From Streptococcus castoreus DSM 17536 (GTDB lineage: Bacteria > Bacillota > Bacilli > Lactobacillales > Streptococcaceae): 64,000 nucleotides of DNA. Positions 17,756 through 27,519 of the stretch are shown one piece after another. The notes under the pieces were generated by a model that worked only from the letters and a program-made list of their open reading frames with translations, searched no databases and was not told the DNA's origin. The stretch covers positions 62,001 through 126,000 of the forward strand of contig NZ_AUKZ01000004.1 of the NCBI RefSeq assembly GCF_000425025.1, written 5' to 3'. Numbering within the stretch: the first letter of the stretch is position 1; each line of letters opens with the position of its first letter. A program made the translations under genes and the position numbers.

Positions 17756-18865
17756 TCAATCTTCAATAAAGTCTCTTAATTGCTTACTGCGGCTTGGATG
17801 GCGGAGTTTACGGAGAGCTTTGGCTTCAATTTGGCGAATACGTTCACGAGTCACATTGAAAACTTTTCCAACATCTTCAAGTGTACGCATTTTACCATCA
17901 TCAAGCCCAAAACGTAAGCGTAGGACGTTTTCTTCTCTATCTGTAAGAGTATCAAGAACTTCATCTAACTGTTCGCGAAGCACTACACGCGTGGTATAAT
18001 CAACTGGATTTTCAATCACTTCATCCTCAATGAAATCACCTAGATGACTATCATCTTCTTCACCAATTGGGGTTTCAAGAGATACCGGCTCTTGGGCAAT
18101 TTTGAGAATTTCACGAACCTTATCAGGAGTCATCTCCATGCGCTCAGCAATTTGTTCTGGTGTTGGATCTTGTCCCAACTCTTGCAAAAGATTACGTTGT
18201 TCGCGAACAAGCTTATTAATGGTTTCAACCATATGAACCGGAATACGTATCGTTCTAGCCTGGTCGGCAATAGCGCGAGTAATGGCTTGACGAATCCACC
18301 ACGTCGCATAGGTCGAAAATTTAAACCCTTTTGAATAGTCAAATTTATCCACCGCTTTCATCAAGCCCATATTTCCTTCTTGGATGAGATCCAAAAATTG
18401 CATGCCACGACCTACGTAACGTTTGGCAATCGATACCACTAAGCGTAGATTAGCTTCTGCAAGACGTTGCTTAGCTTCCAAATCACCTTCGGCAACAGCA
18501 ACTGCCAAAACCCTTTCTTCCTCACTTGTTAGCAGTGGAACAACACCAATCTCTTTGAGATACATACGAACAGGATCATTTACTTTAGCAGAATTGCTAC
18601 CAATCAACTCCTCGTCTGTTAATTCTTCAGGTTTTGGTTCTTCAACAATATATTTAGATGATGGATTTCCATCTTTGTCAGTAATTGAAATACCGCCATC
18701 TGTTAAACGCTCAAGAAGATCATCAATTTGATCTGCGTCCAAGGTAAATGGAATCACAAGTTTTTCAGTTACTTCGTCATCAATAGCTGTTCCTTCTTTT
18801 TTATGATGACGAATAAATTCCGCAACTTGAACATTAAAAGTTGTTATTTCTTTTTCTTTTGTCAT
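17756..18865 (-). CDS. rpoD: Primary sigma factor RpoD (SigA)
   Basis: 369-residue housekeeping sigma-70. Region 1.1 is short and acidic; region 1.2 contains [11 protein letters not shown]. Region 2 has [17 protein letters not shown] and the -10 recognising [13 protein letters not shown] segment. Region 3 has [13 protein letters not shown]. Region 4.2 has a helix-turn-helix with [19 protein letters not shown]. Length matches streptococcal SigA. It begins 8 nt after the dnaG stop and is co-transcribed from the dnaG promoter, a widespread macromolecular-synthesis arrangement. Confidence 0.98.
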   Translation of the reverse strand: MTKEKEITTFNVQVAEFIRHHKKEGTAIDDEVTEKLVIPFTLDADQIDDLLERLTDGGISITDKDGNPSSKYIVEEPKPEELTDEELIGSNSAKVNDPVRMYLKEIGVVPLLTSEEERVLAVAVAEGDLEAKQRLAEANLRLVVSIAKRYVGRGMQFLDLIQEGNMGLMKAVDKFDYSKGFKFSTYATWWIRQAITRAIADQARTIRIPVHMVETINKLVREQRNLLQELGQDPTPEQIAERMEMTPDKVREILKIAQEPVSLETPIGEEDDSHLGDFIEDEVIENPVDYTTRVVLREQLDEVLDTLTDREENVLRLRFGLDDGKMRTLEDVGKVFNVTRERIRQIEAKALRKLRHPSRSKQLRDFIED

Positions 18866-18873
18866 ATCTTCCT

Positions 18874-20661
18874 CTATTCCATTTTTCGTTTTTGAGCAAT
18901 TAAATTTTCTAATACTTCTAGAGCTAATTGGTGATCTCCTTTATTGCTAGATTCTCTAACTTGTTTCCCTTGCCTGTGAAGATCTCGCTCGGCAAGCAAT
19001 TTTAAGCGTTTGGCTAAAATATCCTCTATCTCACCAGCAGCAATCTCTTCTGGTAGATTTTCTTCTAAAACATTGTAATAAGCCTGACCAACTTCCTCAG
19101 GGAATTGCGACAAATCATAAGAAGTCATTTGTCCATTTGTTTTTAAGTATTGATAAAGATATTGCAAGGCTGGTGTATCGAAATAAAAATCATCCCGATG
19201 ACGGAACTCATTTAACAAATACTCATGATGCAAGAGCCTGTGTAAAAGATGCCTTTCCGTTTTAATTAAAGCCGTGACACTTTTTGTAACAGGTAATGTC
19301 AAAACGCTACTTACAGAGGGAACAGCCCCTTCTTGCCGCCTTTGTCTATCTTGTACTCGCAAAGCATTAACTGATTGTTCAACCTGAAAATAGTCAAAAT
19401 CCGGTAATAAATCTGCTACTTTACTAATATAAGAATTCTGCGCAGTAATTGACGGGGATTGTGCAATTAGCTGCGATATCTTCTCCACATAAGTAATTTG
19501 CGACTGCAAATTATCCATATTGTCAGGCTTCAAATAGTCAATAAAAAACTCAACACTACTGATACGTGATTGACTCAAAAGATCGGCAAAAACCTCGGTA
19601 GAATTCTGCTGAACAAATTCGTCAGGATCCATTTTATTTGGAATCCTCACAATCTCAACCACAAAATCTTTCAGCAGATCCAATGATTTTGCAATAGCAT
19701 TTTGACCAGCATCATCACCATCATAGATTAAAATGACCTTTTTCGTTACTTGCTTAAGGTGGCTAACATGTTCTGAAGTCAATGCTGTTCCCATTGAAGC
19801 AACTACATTTTCGTAACCAGAACGATAAGCAGCAATGACATCCATGAAACCTTCCATTAAGAAAACTTCGTGTGTCTTGGCAATAACTGGTTTGGCCTTA
19901 TCCAAGTGGTACAGTTCATAAGATTTGTTAAAGAGGACAGTCCCTCTTGAATTTTTATACTTGGCTTGTTTCTTCTCTAAATCAGCTGCTGTCCAAATAC
20001 GACCTGAAAAAGCAATGATATTTCCTTGGTCATTTGTTAAAGGAAACATAATGCGATTACGAAAGGCATCATAAACCGTATTGGATTGCTCAGAAAGATT
20101 AAAAAGTCCTGAAGCAGTCAACTGACTTTCGTCATATTTTTTGGAAAGCGTCTGATAGAGATAATCCGATTCATTTGGTGCTAAACCAATATTGAAATGT
20201 TCTATTAACTGGTCATCAAGACCTCGCTCATAAAGATAATGTCTTGCTTCTTGTCCAATCTTTGTTGTCATCAAAACAGCATGATAAAACTTGGCAGCAT
20301 CTTCATGAAGCGTCATCAAGACTTGATGAGGGCGTTGTTTCTGATGAGTGACCGCCGACTGACTCGGAAATATTTCCAGTGATATTCCAGCCTTATCAGC
20401 AATAATCTGAACGCTCTCTAAGAAAGGAACTTGACGATAGTCCTCAATAAATTTAAAAACATCCCCTGATTTTCCACAACCAAAACAGTGAAAAAATTGT
20501 TTGTCTTCAATGACATTAAAAGAGGGCGTTTTTTCTTTATGAAAGGGACATAGACCAAGATAATGTCGCCCTGTCCGTGAAAGGCTAACAACTTCTCCAA
20601 TGACATCAACAATATTAACACTATTTTTTATCTGGGAAATCATTTCTTTGTCAATCGCCAA
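18874..20661 (-). CDS. dnaG: DNA primase DnaG
   Basis: Synthesises RNA primers at the replication fork. Zinc-finger [11 protein letters not shown]...[10 protein letters not shown] near the N-terminus, TOPRIM catalytic elements [11 protein letters not shown] and [12 protein letters not shown] in the middle, and a C-terminal DnaB-binding helical region. The frame is open up to an ATG at 20706, but that ATG overlaps the -10 box of the gene's own promoter. An AGAGGTGA ribosome site points to TTG at 20661 ([10 protein letters not shown]...), giving 595 residues; an ATG at 20688 is a less likely alternative. rpoD follows 8 nt after the stop. Confidence 0.95.
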   Translation of the reverse strand: MAIDKEMISQIKNSVNIVDVIGEVVSLSRTGRHYLGLCPFHKEKTPSFNVIEDKQFFHCFGCGKSGDVFKFIEDYRQVPFLESVQIIADKAGISLEIFPSQSAVTHQKQRPHQVLMTLHEDAAKFYHAVLMTTKIGQEARHYLYERGLDDQLIEHFNIGLAPNESDYLYQTLSKKYDESQLTASGLFNLSEQSNTVYDAFRNRIMFPLTNDQGNIIAFSGRIWTAADLEKKQAKYKNSRGTVLFNKSYELYHLDKAKPVIAKTHEVFLMEGFMDVIAAYRSGYENVVASMGTALTSEHVSHLKQVTKKVILIYDGDDAGQNAIAKSLDLLKDFVVEIVRIPNKMDPDEFVQQNSTEVFADLLSQSRISSVEFFIDYLKPDNMDNLQSQITYVEKISQLIAQSPSITAQNSYISKVADLLPDFDYFQVEQSVNALRVQDRQRRQEGAVPSVSSVLTLPVTKSVTALIKTERHLLHRLLHHEYLLNEFRHRDDFYFDTPALQYLYQYLKTNGQMTSYDLSQFPEEVGQAYYNVLEENLPEEIAAGEIEDILAKRLKLLAERDLHRQGKQVRESSNKGDHQLALEVLENLIAQKRKME

Positions 20662-20704
20662 GTCATCACCTCTCCACAAAAATCCCATTGTAGTTTTGCA
20701 TTTC

Positions 20705-20733
20705 ATTATACCATTGAAACCCTGTTTTGTAAA
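20705..20733 (-). promoter_or_regulatory. Promoter of dnaG-rpoD
   Basis: TTTACA (20728-20733), 17-bp spacer ending in TGG, TATAAT (20705-20710): a near-consensus sigma-A promoter with extended -10. Predicted transcript start near 20698 excludes the upstream ATG as dnaG start. Confidence 0.85.
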
Positions 20734-20755
20734 TTTAAAAACATGAGTGATTCCA

Positions 20756-20785
20756 TTGGATTTTAGGCGTTAATTGTGTTATGAT
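20756..20785 (+). promoter_or_regulatory. Promoter of mscL
   Basis: TTGGAT (20756-20761), 18-bp spacer, TATGAT (20780-20785), 32 nt before the mscL ATG. It diverges from the dnaG promoter with about 22 bp between the two -35 elements. Confidence 0.6.
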
Positions 20786-20816
20786 TAGGTCAGATTATAA
20801 GAAAAGGGGAATTTTC

Positions 20817-21191
20817 ATGCTTAAAGAATTGAAAGCATTTTTATTTAGAGGGAATATTATTGATCTAGCTGTAGCCGTCATTATCGGGGGTGCCTTTGGT
20901 GCCATCGTGACATCATTTGTTAACGACATCATCACACCACTTATTTTAAATCCAGCCTTGAAAGCAGCCAATGTGGAAAGCATTGCTCAATTGTCATGGA
21001 ACGGTGTTAAATACGGCAGTTTTCTAGGTGCTGTTATTAATTTCCTAATCATTGGTACCAGTCTTTTCTTTGTTGTTAAGGCAGCTGAAAAGGCTATGCC
21101 TAAAAAAGAAGAGGAAGAAGTTGTGGAAGTGGCAGCTCCTACTCAAGAAGAATTGCTTGCTGAAATCCGTGATTTATTAGCTAGTAAATAA
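20817..21191 (+). CDS. mscL: Large-conductance mechanosensitive channel MscL
   Basis: 124-residue homopentameric membrane channel that opens under membrane tension to release osmolytes. It begins MLKELKAFLFRGNIIDLAVAVIIGGAFG, the family signature with TM1, has TM2 around residues 66-86, and ends in an acidic cytoplasmic helix (EEEEVVEVAAPTQEELLAEI). The frame extends 12 codons further upstream, but that earlier ATG overlaps the -10 box; AAGGGG precedes the ATG at 20817. It is the only intact gene on the plus strand in the window and has its own terminator. Confidence 0.96.
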   Translation: MLKELKAFLFRGNIIDLAVAVIIGGAFGAIVTSFVNDIITPLILNPALKAANVESIAQLSWNGVKYGSFLGAVINFLIIGTSLFFVVKAAEKAMPKKEEEEVVEVAAPTQEELLAEIRDLLASK

Positions 21192-21206
21192 GCTTTTAGT
21201 ATTTTT

Positions 21207-21237
21207 AAACAGTTGGGATGATCTCAACTGTTTTTTT
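21207..21237 (+). terminator. Terminator of mscL
   Basis: AAACAGTTG pairs with CAACTGTTT across an eight- or nine-base loop and is followed by a run of T (21231-21237). A standard intrinsic terminator 15 nt after the mscL stop. Confidence 0.9.
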
Positions 21238-21354
21238 ATCTGACTTTCACTCCATCTCGCTACAAAGATGCACGGTACAAAAATCATAGTTTCCTTGATT
21301 TTTCCAATCACCAGAATGAAAATTATTGTCAATTTGAACCACTGATCAAAGATA

Positions 21355-21393
21355 AAAGTAAAAGCAACCCTAAGTCATTAGGATTGCTTTTAT
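21355..21393 (-). terminator. Terminator of rpsU
   Basis: On the minus strand AAAGCAATCCTAA pairs with TTAGGGTTGCTTT (one T-G wobble) across TGAC, then TTACTTTTAT. Symmetric enough to act on both strands and back up the mscL terminator. Confidence 0.85.
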
Positions 21394-21402
21394 AAACTAT
21401 TA

Positions 21403-21579
21403 TTAGAATTTTTTACGCTTGCGAGCTGCTTCTGATTTACGTTTACGTTTTACAGAAGGTTTTTCGTAGAATTCACGTTTACGTGATTCTTGAAGAGTAC
21501 CAGCTTTAGTAACAGAACGTTTGAAGCGACGAAGAGCATCGTCAAGTGATTCATTTTTACGCACTACTGTTTTTGACAT
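21403..21579 (-). CDS. rpsU: 30S ribosomal protein bS21
   Basis: 58-residue, very basic protein: [20 protein letters not shown] at the N-terminus and a Lys/Arg-rich tail ([19 protein letters not shown]), the S21 pattern. It binds the 30S subunit near the anti-Shine-Dalgarno region. The frame continues 12 codons upstream, but GAGGAGGTGA sits 7 nt before the ATG at 21579 and the protein family starts there. Own promoter and terminator, hence a monocistronic unit. Confidence 0.97.
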
Positions 21580-21625
21580 GTGTTTCACCTCCTCAAGATA
21601 TTGTAACATTTTCACGTTCTAGGCT

Positions 21626-21654
21626 AGGATACATTATTTTTCTAAAAAAGTCAA
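21626..21654 (-). promoter_or_regulatory. Promoter of rpsU
   Basis: TTGACT (21649-21654), 17-bp spacer, TATCCT (21626-21631) on the minus strand, 47 nt before the rpsU start. Confidence 0.7.
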
Positions 21655-21729
21655 TCATCCAACACTGTTTTTCTTTTTAAAATGCAATTATATCCTATAC
21701 TTTCTGGTTAAAAAGAGATCCATTAAACC

Positions 21730-22542
21730 TTAATCAACTGCATTTCCTGTTAAGGAGGCAGCCTCTTTAATAAACTCCTTGTACTTCCCTTCTTTAACCA
21801 ATCTGGAAATCACTTTATTGACGGTTTTTGTTAAAGCGCCACTTCCTTTTGGGAGAGCGACAGCTTTAGCATCACCTTCACCTGTTTTTAGATGAAAAGG
21901 TGCTAAGGCTAAGTCCTTGTTTTGCGCTAGAAAACCAGCTGCTACAGGAGCTTCTAGGTCAACAGCATAAACTTGTCCTGACTTTAACTCATTAATGGCT
22001 TCTCCCATAGCAGTTAGGGAGATAAGATTAGCTTTTGGCAATTGTGCCTTGACTAACCCCTCCTCAATACTACCTTTTTGGGTCGCTACTTTTTTGCCAT
22101 TTAAGCTAGTGATGTCTTTGGCTGATTTAGCGTCAGCTGCTTTCATTAAAATAGCGTTTTCCGTTTCGTAATATGGGGTTGAAAAATCATATACCTTAGC
22201 TCTTTCCTTTGTATAAGATAGACCAGAGATAGCCATATCTGCTTTGCCGGTCTGAAGGCTAGACAAGACATTATCAAAGCTCATTGGGGAAAGCTCTAAC
22301 TTAACACCCAATTCATCTGCAATCGCTTGGGCTAGCTGAACATCTGCTCCGACAATTGTGTCTTTGCCATTGATCAATGCCTTAAACTCAAAGGGGGCAT
22401 AATCAGGACTTACTGCAACAACTAATTTTCCTGCTTTTTTGATGCTATCTTGTTGATTAATGGTCTTCGCATGGGTACAGGATGCTAAAACTAAAAGAAG
22501 AGTGACTGTTAAAAGGCTAAGAAGTAATTTTTTAGTGTTCAT
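21730..22542 (-). CDS. Amino-acid ABC transporter substrate-binding lipoprotein
   Basis: 270-residue family-3 extracellular solute-binding protein. Lipoprotein signal peptide with lipobox LASC (lipidated Cys22), then the two-lobed SBP_bac_3 domain: VAVSPDYAPFEFK, VGADVQLAQAIADELG, DMAISGLSYTKERAK. These motifs are typical of binders for polar amino acids (glutamine, arginine, cystine). The longest frame begins 12 codons upstream, but that ATG overlaps the -10 box; MNTKKLLL (22542) gives a correct signal peptide and has AAAGGAA upstream. No permease or ATPase gene is adjacent, so it either shares a distant transporter or is an orphan. Ligand not determinable. Confidence 0.88.
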   Translation of the reverse strand: MNTKKLLLSLLTVTLLLVLASCTHAKTINQQDSIKKAGKLVVAVSPDYAPFEFKALINGKDTIVGADVQLAQAIADELGVKLELSPMSFDNVLSSLQTGKADMAISGLSYTKERAKVYDFSTPYYETENAILMKAADAKSAKDITSLNGKKVATQKGSIEEGLVKAQLPKANLISLTAMGEAINELKSGQVYAVDLEAPVAAGFLAQNKDLALAPFHLKTGEGDAKAVALPKGSGALTKTVNKVISRLVKEGKYKEFIKEAASLTGNAVD

Positions 22543-22576
22543 GGTATATTTATTCCTTTTATTAATAATGTAGTCC

Positions 22577-22605
22577 ATTATAATGCATTATTATTCAAAG
22601 GTCAA
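22577..22605 (-). promoter_or_regulatory. Promoter of the amino-acid-binding lipoprotein gene
   Basis: TTGACC (22600-22605), 17-bp spacer, TATAAT (22577-22582) on the minus strand: a near-consensus sigma-A promoter. The -35 lies directly after the stop of the upstream aminotransferase gene. Confidence 0.85.
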
Positions 22606-22609
22606 TGCT

Positions 22610-23725
22610 TTACTGAATATTTTTTAGACACTCTGATAAGGCTAATAATCCTGCTTGAAGGGTACTCGTTTGGCAGCAATATCCAATCCGAACGTGCTTG
22701 TCATGGTCAAAACGATTGCCCGGAACAACCAAAGTACCATAGTCTTTCAACAAATGTAGCGCAAAGGGTTCGATAGCTTCATCAATCTTTAATTTCACAA
22801 AAGCTGTTGATACTTGCTTTGGCTTAATGTAGGATGCCTTATCTTCTTGTTGAATCCAATCGTCTAGAATAGCTAAATTTCTAGTTAGAATTCTTTGATT
22901 CCGTTGCAATAGTTTAGAGGCATGCTTTAAGGCTAGTGTAGCTACCATGTCGTCAAAGACACCTGCACAAATCATGGTGTAATCCCGATACAATCTGAGA
23001 AGTTCCACGATTTCCTCAGAAGCTGCAACCCAACCAACACGGATTCCTGGGAGAGAAAATGTCTTTGACATGCTGTTTACGGAGATGCCCTTGGCATAGA
23101 GATCTGCAATGGCTAACAAGCGGTCAGAAGCAAAAGAATGATAAACTTCGTCGCTTAAAATATAGAGGTTATGTTCTTTAGCTATGGCAACCAATCTGTT
23201 TAAATAATCCCAATCCATATAAGCTCCAGTCGGGTTATTGGCATTATTGATAGTAATTATTTTGGTATTAGGACGAATGAGTTGTTCTAGTTCATCTAAG
23301 TCTGGAAGCCAGTTCAAGGCTTCTTTCGTATACCAATAATCAACTGTTGCTCCTAACGATTGTGGAATGTCGTAAAGTTGCTGGTAACTGGGATAATGGG
23401 CAATCACATGGTCGCCCGGCTCGATCAAAGCATATAGGACAGAAAAGTTCGCACCGGTGGCGCCATTGGTCTGTAAAATATTTTCTGACCCTTGATAGTG
23501 ATAAAGACTAGCCACTGCTTTTTTAAATGCTGGTGAACCTTCTATCCAACCATAATCGAAAGGTTTTTGATTTAACACTTGATAAAAGGTTTGCGGGCTT
23601 TCTCCTGTTAATGTGAATAATTCTTCTAGAGTCAATGAGGCAATTGATGAGCCTGCAATGTCATATTTAGCTTCTTTTTCATGTTGATTAAGCCACTCTT
23701 CAACACCAAAAGCAGGTAATTTCAT
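22610..23725 (-). CDS. PLP-dependent aminotransferase, class I/II
   Basis: 371-residue fold-type I aminotransferase. Cofactor residues are visible: NNPTG at 163-167, SDEVYHSF with Asp192 and Tyr195, SMSKTFSLPG with the Schiff-base Lys221, and an Arg-containing substrate segment near the C-terminus. It resembles the MalY/PatB or aspartate-aminotransferase-like group, but substrate cannot be assigned. AGGGAGGAAGG precedes the ATG. The following lipoprotein gene has its own promoter, so the two need not be co-regulated although both concern amino acids. Confidence 0.88.
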   Translation of the reverse strand: MKLPAFGVEEWLNQHEKEAKYDIAGSSIASLTLEELFTLTGESPQTFYQVLNQKPFDYGWIEGSPAFKKAVASLYHYQGSENILQTNGATGANFSVLYALIEPGDHVIAHYPSYQQLYDIPQSLGATVDYWYTKEALNWLPDLDELEQLIRPNTKIITINNANNPTGAYMDWDYLNRLVAIAKEHNLYILSDEVYHSFASDRLLAIADLYAKGISVNSMSKTFSLPGIRVGWVAASEEIVELLRLYRDYTMICAGVFDDMVATLALKHASKLLQRNQRILTRNLAILDDWIQQEDKASYIKPKQVSTAFVKLKIDEAIEPFALHLLKDYGTLVVPGNRFDHDKHVRIGYCCQTSTLQAGLLALSECLKNIQ

Positions 23726-23892
23726 AAACCTTCCTCCCTTACATAAACCGTTATTACACTGATGCCTAAAAACACAAACATCACCCTTTTGCTTGCTTTT
23801 AAAGAGACATCAAACAAGGGGATACCGTTTGAGACACGATTAACAAATTGTTAAAAACTTCTCGGAAACGGTTTCTTATCATTATATTAAAA

Positions 23893-26800
23893 CTAAGCAC
23901 AAACAATATGTAAGTCTTTACCCCCCATTAGTACCAAGTATTTTTCAGTAACCGGAATACCATAGGCTTGGCTAAGTGCCTCTGCGTATAAAGTCAATTG
24001 ATTTTGATAGCGTTCCTTTAAATCAAGCAGATTTTGATACTTATCTGTCTTATAATCCACCAAAACAATGTGATCCTCAAACAAAAGATAAGCGTCAATA
24101 ATCCCACGAACGACGTACTGTTCTTGGCTAAGCGTATCTGTTCTTAGAATGGCAAAAGGGGCCTCACGATGTAGATTTTTAGAGTAAGTCTGAAAGGCTT
24201 GACCTAAGGCTGTTGTTTCAAAGAAAGATTGAACCTTTTGCAAATCAATAGCTGCTTTGACGGCTTCATCAGCACCAATCTTTTGGAGGGTCTGTTCAAT
24301 CGTTATTGGAGTAACTTTTTCAGATAAAGGAATTTTTTGCATTAATTCATGAAGCGCTGAACCTACTTGACTGGCTTTGACTCTTTTTGGTTTGGAAAAA
24401 TTAGGTAAATCGAAATGAGCTGTTTTTTGATAAGTTTTTTCAATGACATCAATCCCATCTGTATCTAAAAACGGGTCATATAAAGCTTTCAGCTGACTAG
24501 GTGTTCGAACTGTTGGTAGATTGATCGCTGCCTGATAGCTAGCATTCAACTCTGCGACTTTCTCCAACATATCCAAGGCACATGTAATCGTTTCTGACTG
24601 ACGATTATCCTTGAGATCATCGGGTCTCAGAAAACCAGGAGTCTTAAGTTGACCAATAGCCTCAGGACTTAGGTCACTGTCTTCAACAAAATGCAGGTCA
24701 AAATGAAGATCTTCTTTTGAAAAAGCAAATGCTATGGCTATAAGCCAATCTTGAAAGCTCATCAACTGTTCCCTAAGGGATAAAGGTAGCTGGTTACCCG
24801 AACAGTTATCGTCAAAATTCTCTTGACTTTTTTCTTTACTGGCTTTGCCAACCAAATAAATCTTCTTTTGCGCACGCGTCATTGCAACATATAAAAGACG
24901 CATTTGTTCAGATAGGGTTGCTAGGCGTAATTCCTGCTTATTCATTTGATAGGGCAAGGTTTCTATGCTAACTTTAACAGAAGTTAATTTCTCTTCGTCA
25001 AGTAGCTCTTTAAAATCTGCAATATATTTAATCCCAATTCCGTGATGGCGATTAAGAATAAAGGGCGAATGGGTATCAATCATTGAAAAACGTTTATCAC
25101 AATTCAAGATAAACACATACTTAAATTCGAGTCCTTTTGATTTATGAATCGTCATCAAATTAACGGCTTGCTTAGGACTTACCATCTCAACATCTGCTAA
25201 GTCATTTTGCGTTTCTAAAACCTTATCAATCATGCCAATAAAGCGCGATAACCCTTTATAACCCGATTGCTCAAACTGATTGGCACGAATCGCCAAAGCG
25301 TATAGATTGGCTTGAGCTTGCTCGGCCTTGGCTTGACTAGCTACAAAATCAAAGTAAAAACGATCATTAAAGATTTTCCAAATCAAATCGTACAAAGATT
25401 TCATTTTAGCATAGCGACGCCAACCTGCTAACTCTTCCATAAAGCCACTTAGTTTTGCCATCAGGTCTTCATGAATCAATTCTGGGTGAGCCCCCTTCCC
25501 AACCAAAGCCCACTGGAGCTTATCATATAAACAGTCTGAGTACTTACTTCTTTTTTGTAGGGCTAGCCTTGCTAGCTCATCTTCATCAAAGGCAAACATC
25601 GGAGAGCGCAACAGAGCAACCAGAGCATAATCATTTCTTGGATTGTTAATGGTCCGTAGGGTATCAAGCATCACCATAACTTCTACAGATTTAAGGTAAT
25701 TTTGCTGTCCACCATCAGCCACAAGTGGAATACCATACTGATTAAAGGTTTGAAAAATAGCGTCATTGCGTGTCCGAGAAGAGACTAAAAGAGTAATATC
25801 CTCAAAAGCCACCCCTTTATCATTGTGAAGTTTGATAATCTCCTTAGCAACAATTTTTACTTCACTTGGAGAAATACCATCATTATCTGTTGCATCGGTT
25901 TCATCATTTCGATCAGTGTTGTAAAGGAATAGCTGCGCCCGATGTTCTGGATAAGCAATCCGCTGTGAGACAGTCCCTGCTACTAGTCGATGCTGATCAT
26001 CGTATAAAATGTCACCCAAAGATTCGTCCATCAAATGACTAAAGACAGCATTGCTGACTTGCAAAACTTCTGATTGACTACGGAAATTCTCTTTTAACAA
26101 AATGAGTTTTCCATGTTCAGGATGCAGCTGATAATCCTTGAACTTTTGATTGAAAATCTGAGGATCAGCCTGTCGGAAACGATAAATCGACTGTTTGATG
26201 TCTCCTACCATAAAACGATTATGACCATTTGACAATAGCGTCAACAAGCGTTCTTGCATATGATTATTATCTTGGTATTCATCAACCATTACTTCATGAT
26301 ATTGTTGTTGATAGGCTCTCCTAATATCCGGATTTTCCTCCAAGATACGAATAGCAAAGTGAGCAATGTCTGAAAACTCAAAAGTTCTTTCTTGTCGTTT
26401 AGCAATTAAATAGGCTTCTGAAAAAGCAATCACAAAACGTTGTAAAACTTCCAATATGGGAAGGCTCTCTGCTTGGTAGTGCAAAATGGTTTCCAGATGC
26501 CTGAAACCTGTTAATTTTTGATGTAAGCTTTTAAAAACCGGGTATTTTTTACCAGCAACGATGATATGATTTCCAGAAGGAAGCATCGCTGTTATATCTT
26601 GAGCTAATTGACTCAGCTTCGCTTTCCCATAAAGCCGATGAAACTCACGTGACCACTCATAGAGGTTCTCAATCATCTTTAAGTGTTTAACGTATTTTGC
26701 TGCTGGTTTTCCTGCCTTCGTTAGCTGACCATATTCTTCCATATCGGTTAAGTCTCTTAATTGATCAGCTGTGTTTTGCATACAAGAAAGTAAAAGCGCA

Positions 26801-27519
26801 ATTTCTTGATCTGGAATATCGTCAAAACTCTTATAACTTTTAGCCGCCCTTAGAAAGGTTTCTTGTAGCCAAAACTCAGGATCTTCTGTGGATTGACTAA
26901 AGGAATAGCACGTGTAAACAAGTTCTCTAAAAGCATTAGCGTCCTTGCGATTAGCTGAGAAATTTTTGACAAGGGCTTTAAACAGTTGGTTTTCCTCTTG
27001 AGTCATAAACTCAGTAAAGAGTTGACTGAAAATCTCATGCTTTAAAATGTCTTGCTCAGCCTTATCTTGCATGATACGAAATTGAGGAGAAATCCCAAGA
27101 CGATAACCATATTGATTAAGAACTTTTTGGGCAAAGGCATCCATAGTGCCAATATCTGCCTGAGAAAGGGATTGCAACTGATCTGTTAGATAAGCTTTTA
27201 ATTTATGATCTGTAGTTTGAGCAAGTTGTGTATAAAGCTTTTTTTCAAGCCGTTCACGCAACTCAGTTGCCGCTTTAACCGTAAAGGTTGAAATAAAGAG
27301 TCTATCAACAGAAATTCCTCTTAGAATTTTATCTAAGATACGTTCGACCATCACAAATGTTTTTCCTGACCCAGCAGAAGCTGATACAAGAATATTTTGC
27401 CCGCTACTATAAATGGCATCAATTTGTTGCGGGGTTCTTTTTTGAGAATGACTAGCTAAACGCTCTGCTTCTTTTAGCTGTTCAATTGCTTCAGGAGTTA
27501 AAAAGGGTTCAAATGCCAT
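23893..27519 (-). CDS. rexA: ATP-dependent helicase/nuclease RexA (AddA)
   Basis: 1208-residue large subunit of the RexAB recombination helicase-nuclease, which processes double-strand ends until Chi. SF1 helicase motifs: Walker A SASAGSGKT (about 47-55), Walker B/DExx VDEYQD (about 411-416), GDIKQSIYRFRQADP (motif III), NLMTIHKSKGLEF (motif V), RLLYVAMTRAQKK (motif VI). A C-terminal RecB-family nuclease shows GIIDAY and VDYKTDKY. The ATG shares one base with the rexB stop (TGATG). Length and motifs are intact. Confidence 0.97.
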   Translation of the reverse strand: MAFEPFLTPEAIEQLKEAERLASHSQKRTPQQIDAIYSSGQNILVSASAGSGKTFVMVERILDKILRGISVDRLFISTFTVKAATELRERLEKKLYTQLAQTTDHKLKAYLTDQLQSLSQADIGTMDAFAQKVLNQYGYRLGISPQFRIMQDKAEQDILKHEIFSQLFTEFMTQEENQLFKALVKNFSANRKDANAFRELVYTCYSFSQSTEDPEFWLQETFLRAAKSYKSFDDIPDQEIALLLSCMQNTADQLRDLTDMEEYGQLTKAGKPAAKYVKHLKMIENLYEWSREFHRLYGKAKLSQLAQDITAMLPSGNHIIVAGKKYPVFKSLHQKLTGFRHLETILHYQAESLPILEVLQRFVIAFSEAYLIAKRQERTFEFSDIAHFAIRILEENPDIRRAYQQQYHEVMVDEYQDNNHMQERLLTLLSNGHNRFMVGDIKQSIYRFRQADPQIFNQKFKDYQLHPEHGKLILLKENFRSQSEVLQVSNAVFSHLMDESLGDILYDDQHRLVAGTVSQRIAYPEHRAQLFLYNTDRNDETDATDNDGISPSEVKIVAKEIIKLHNDKGVAFEDITLLVSSRTRNDAIFQTFNQYGIPLVADGGQQNYLKSVEVMVMLDTLRTINNPRNDYALVALLRSPMFAFDEDELARLALQKRSKYSDCLYDKLQWALVGKGAHPELIHEDLMAKLSGFMEELAGWRRYAKMKSLYDLIWKIFNDRFYFDFVASQAKAEQAQANLYALAIRANQFEQSGYKGLSRFIGMIDKVLETQNDLADVEMVSPKQAVNLMTIHKSKGLEFKYVFILNCDKRFSMIDTHSPFILNRHHGIGIKYIADFKELLDEEKLTSVKVSIETLPYQMNKQELRLATLSEQMRLLYVAMTRAQKKIYLVGKASKEKSQENFDDNCSGNQLPLSLREQLMSFQDWLIAIAFAFSKEDLHFDLHFVEDSDLSPEAIGQLKTPGFLRPDDLKDNRQSETITCALDMLEKVAELNASYQAAINLPTVRTPSQLKALYDPFLDTDGIDVIEKTYQKTAHFDLPNFSKPKRVKASQVGSALHELMQKIPLSEKVTPITIEQTLQKIGADEAVKAAIDLQKVQSFFETTALGQAFQTYSKNLHREAPFAILRTDTLSQEQYVVRGIIDAYLLFEDHIVLVDYKTDKYQNLLDLKERYQNQLTLYAEALSQAYGIPVTEKYLVLMGGKDLHIVCA

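Noticed and set aside
23726..23892. TATAAT and AAACGGT inverted pairs as promoter/operator of the aminotransferase gene
   Set aside because: The TATAAT has no -35 at proper distance and the inverted pairs are short and widely spaced; evidence too thin.
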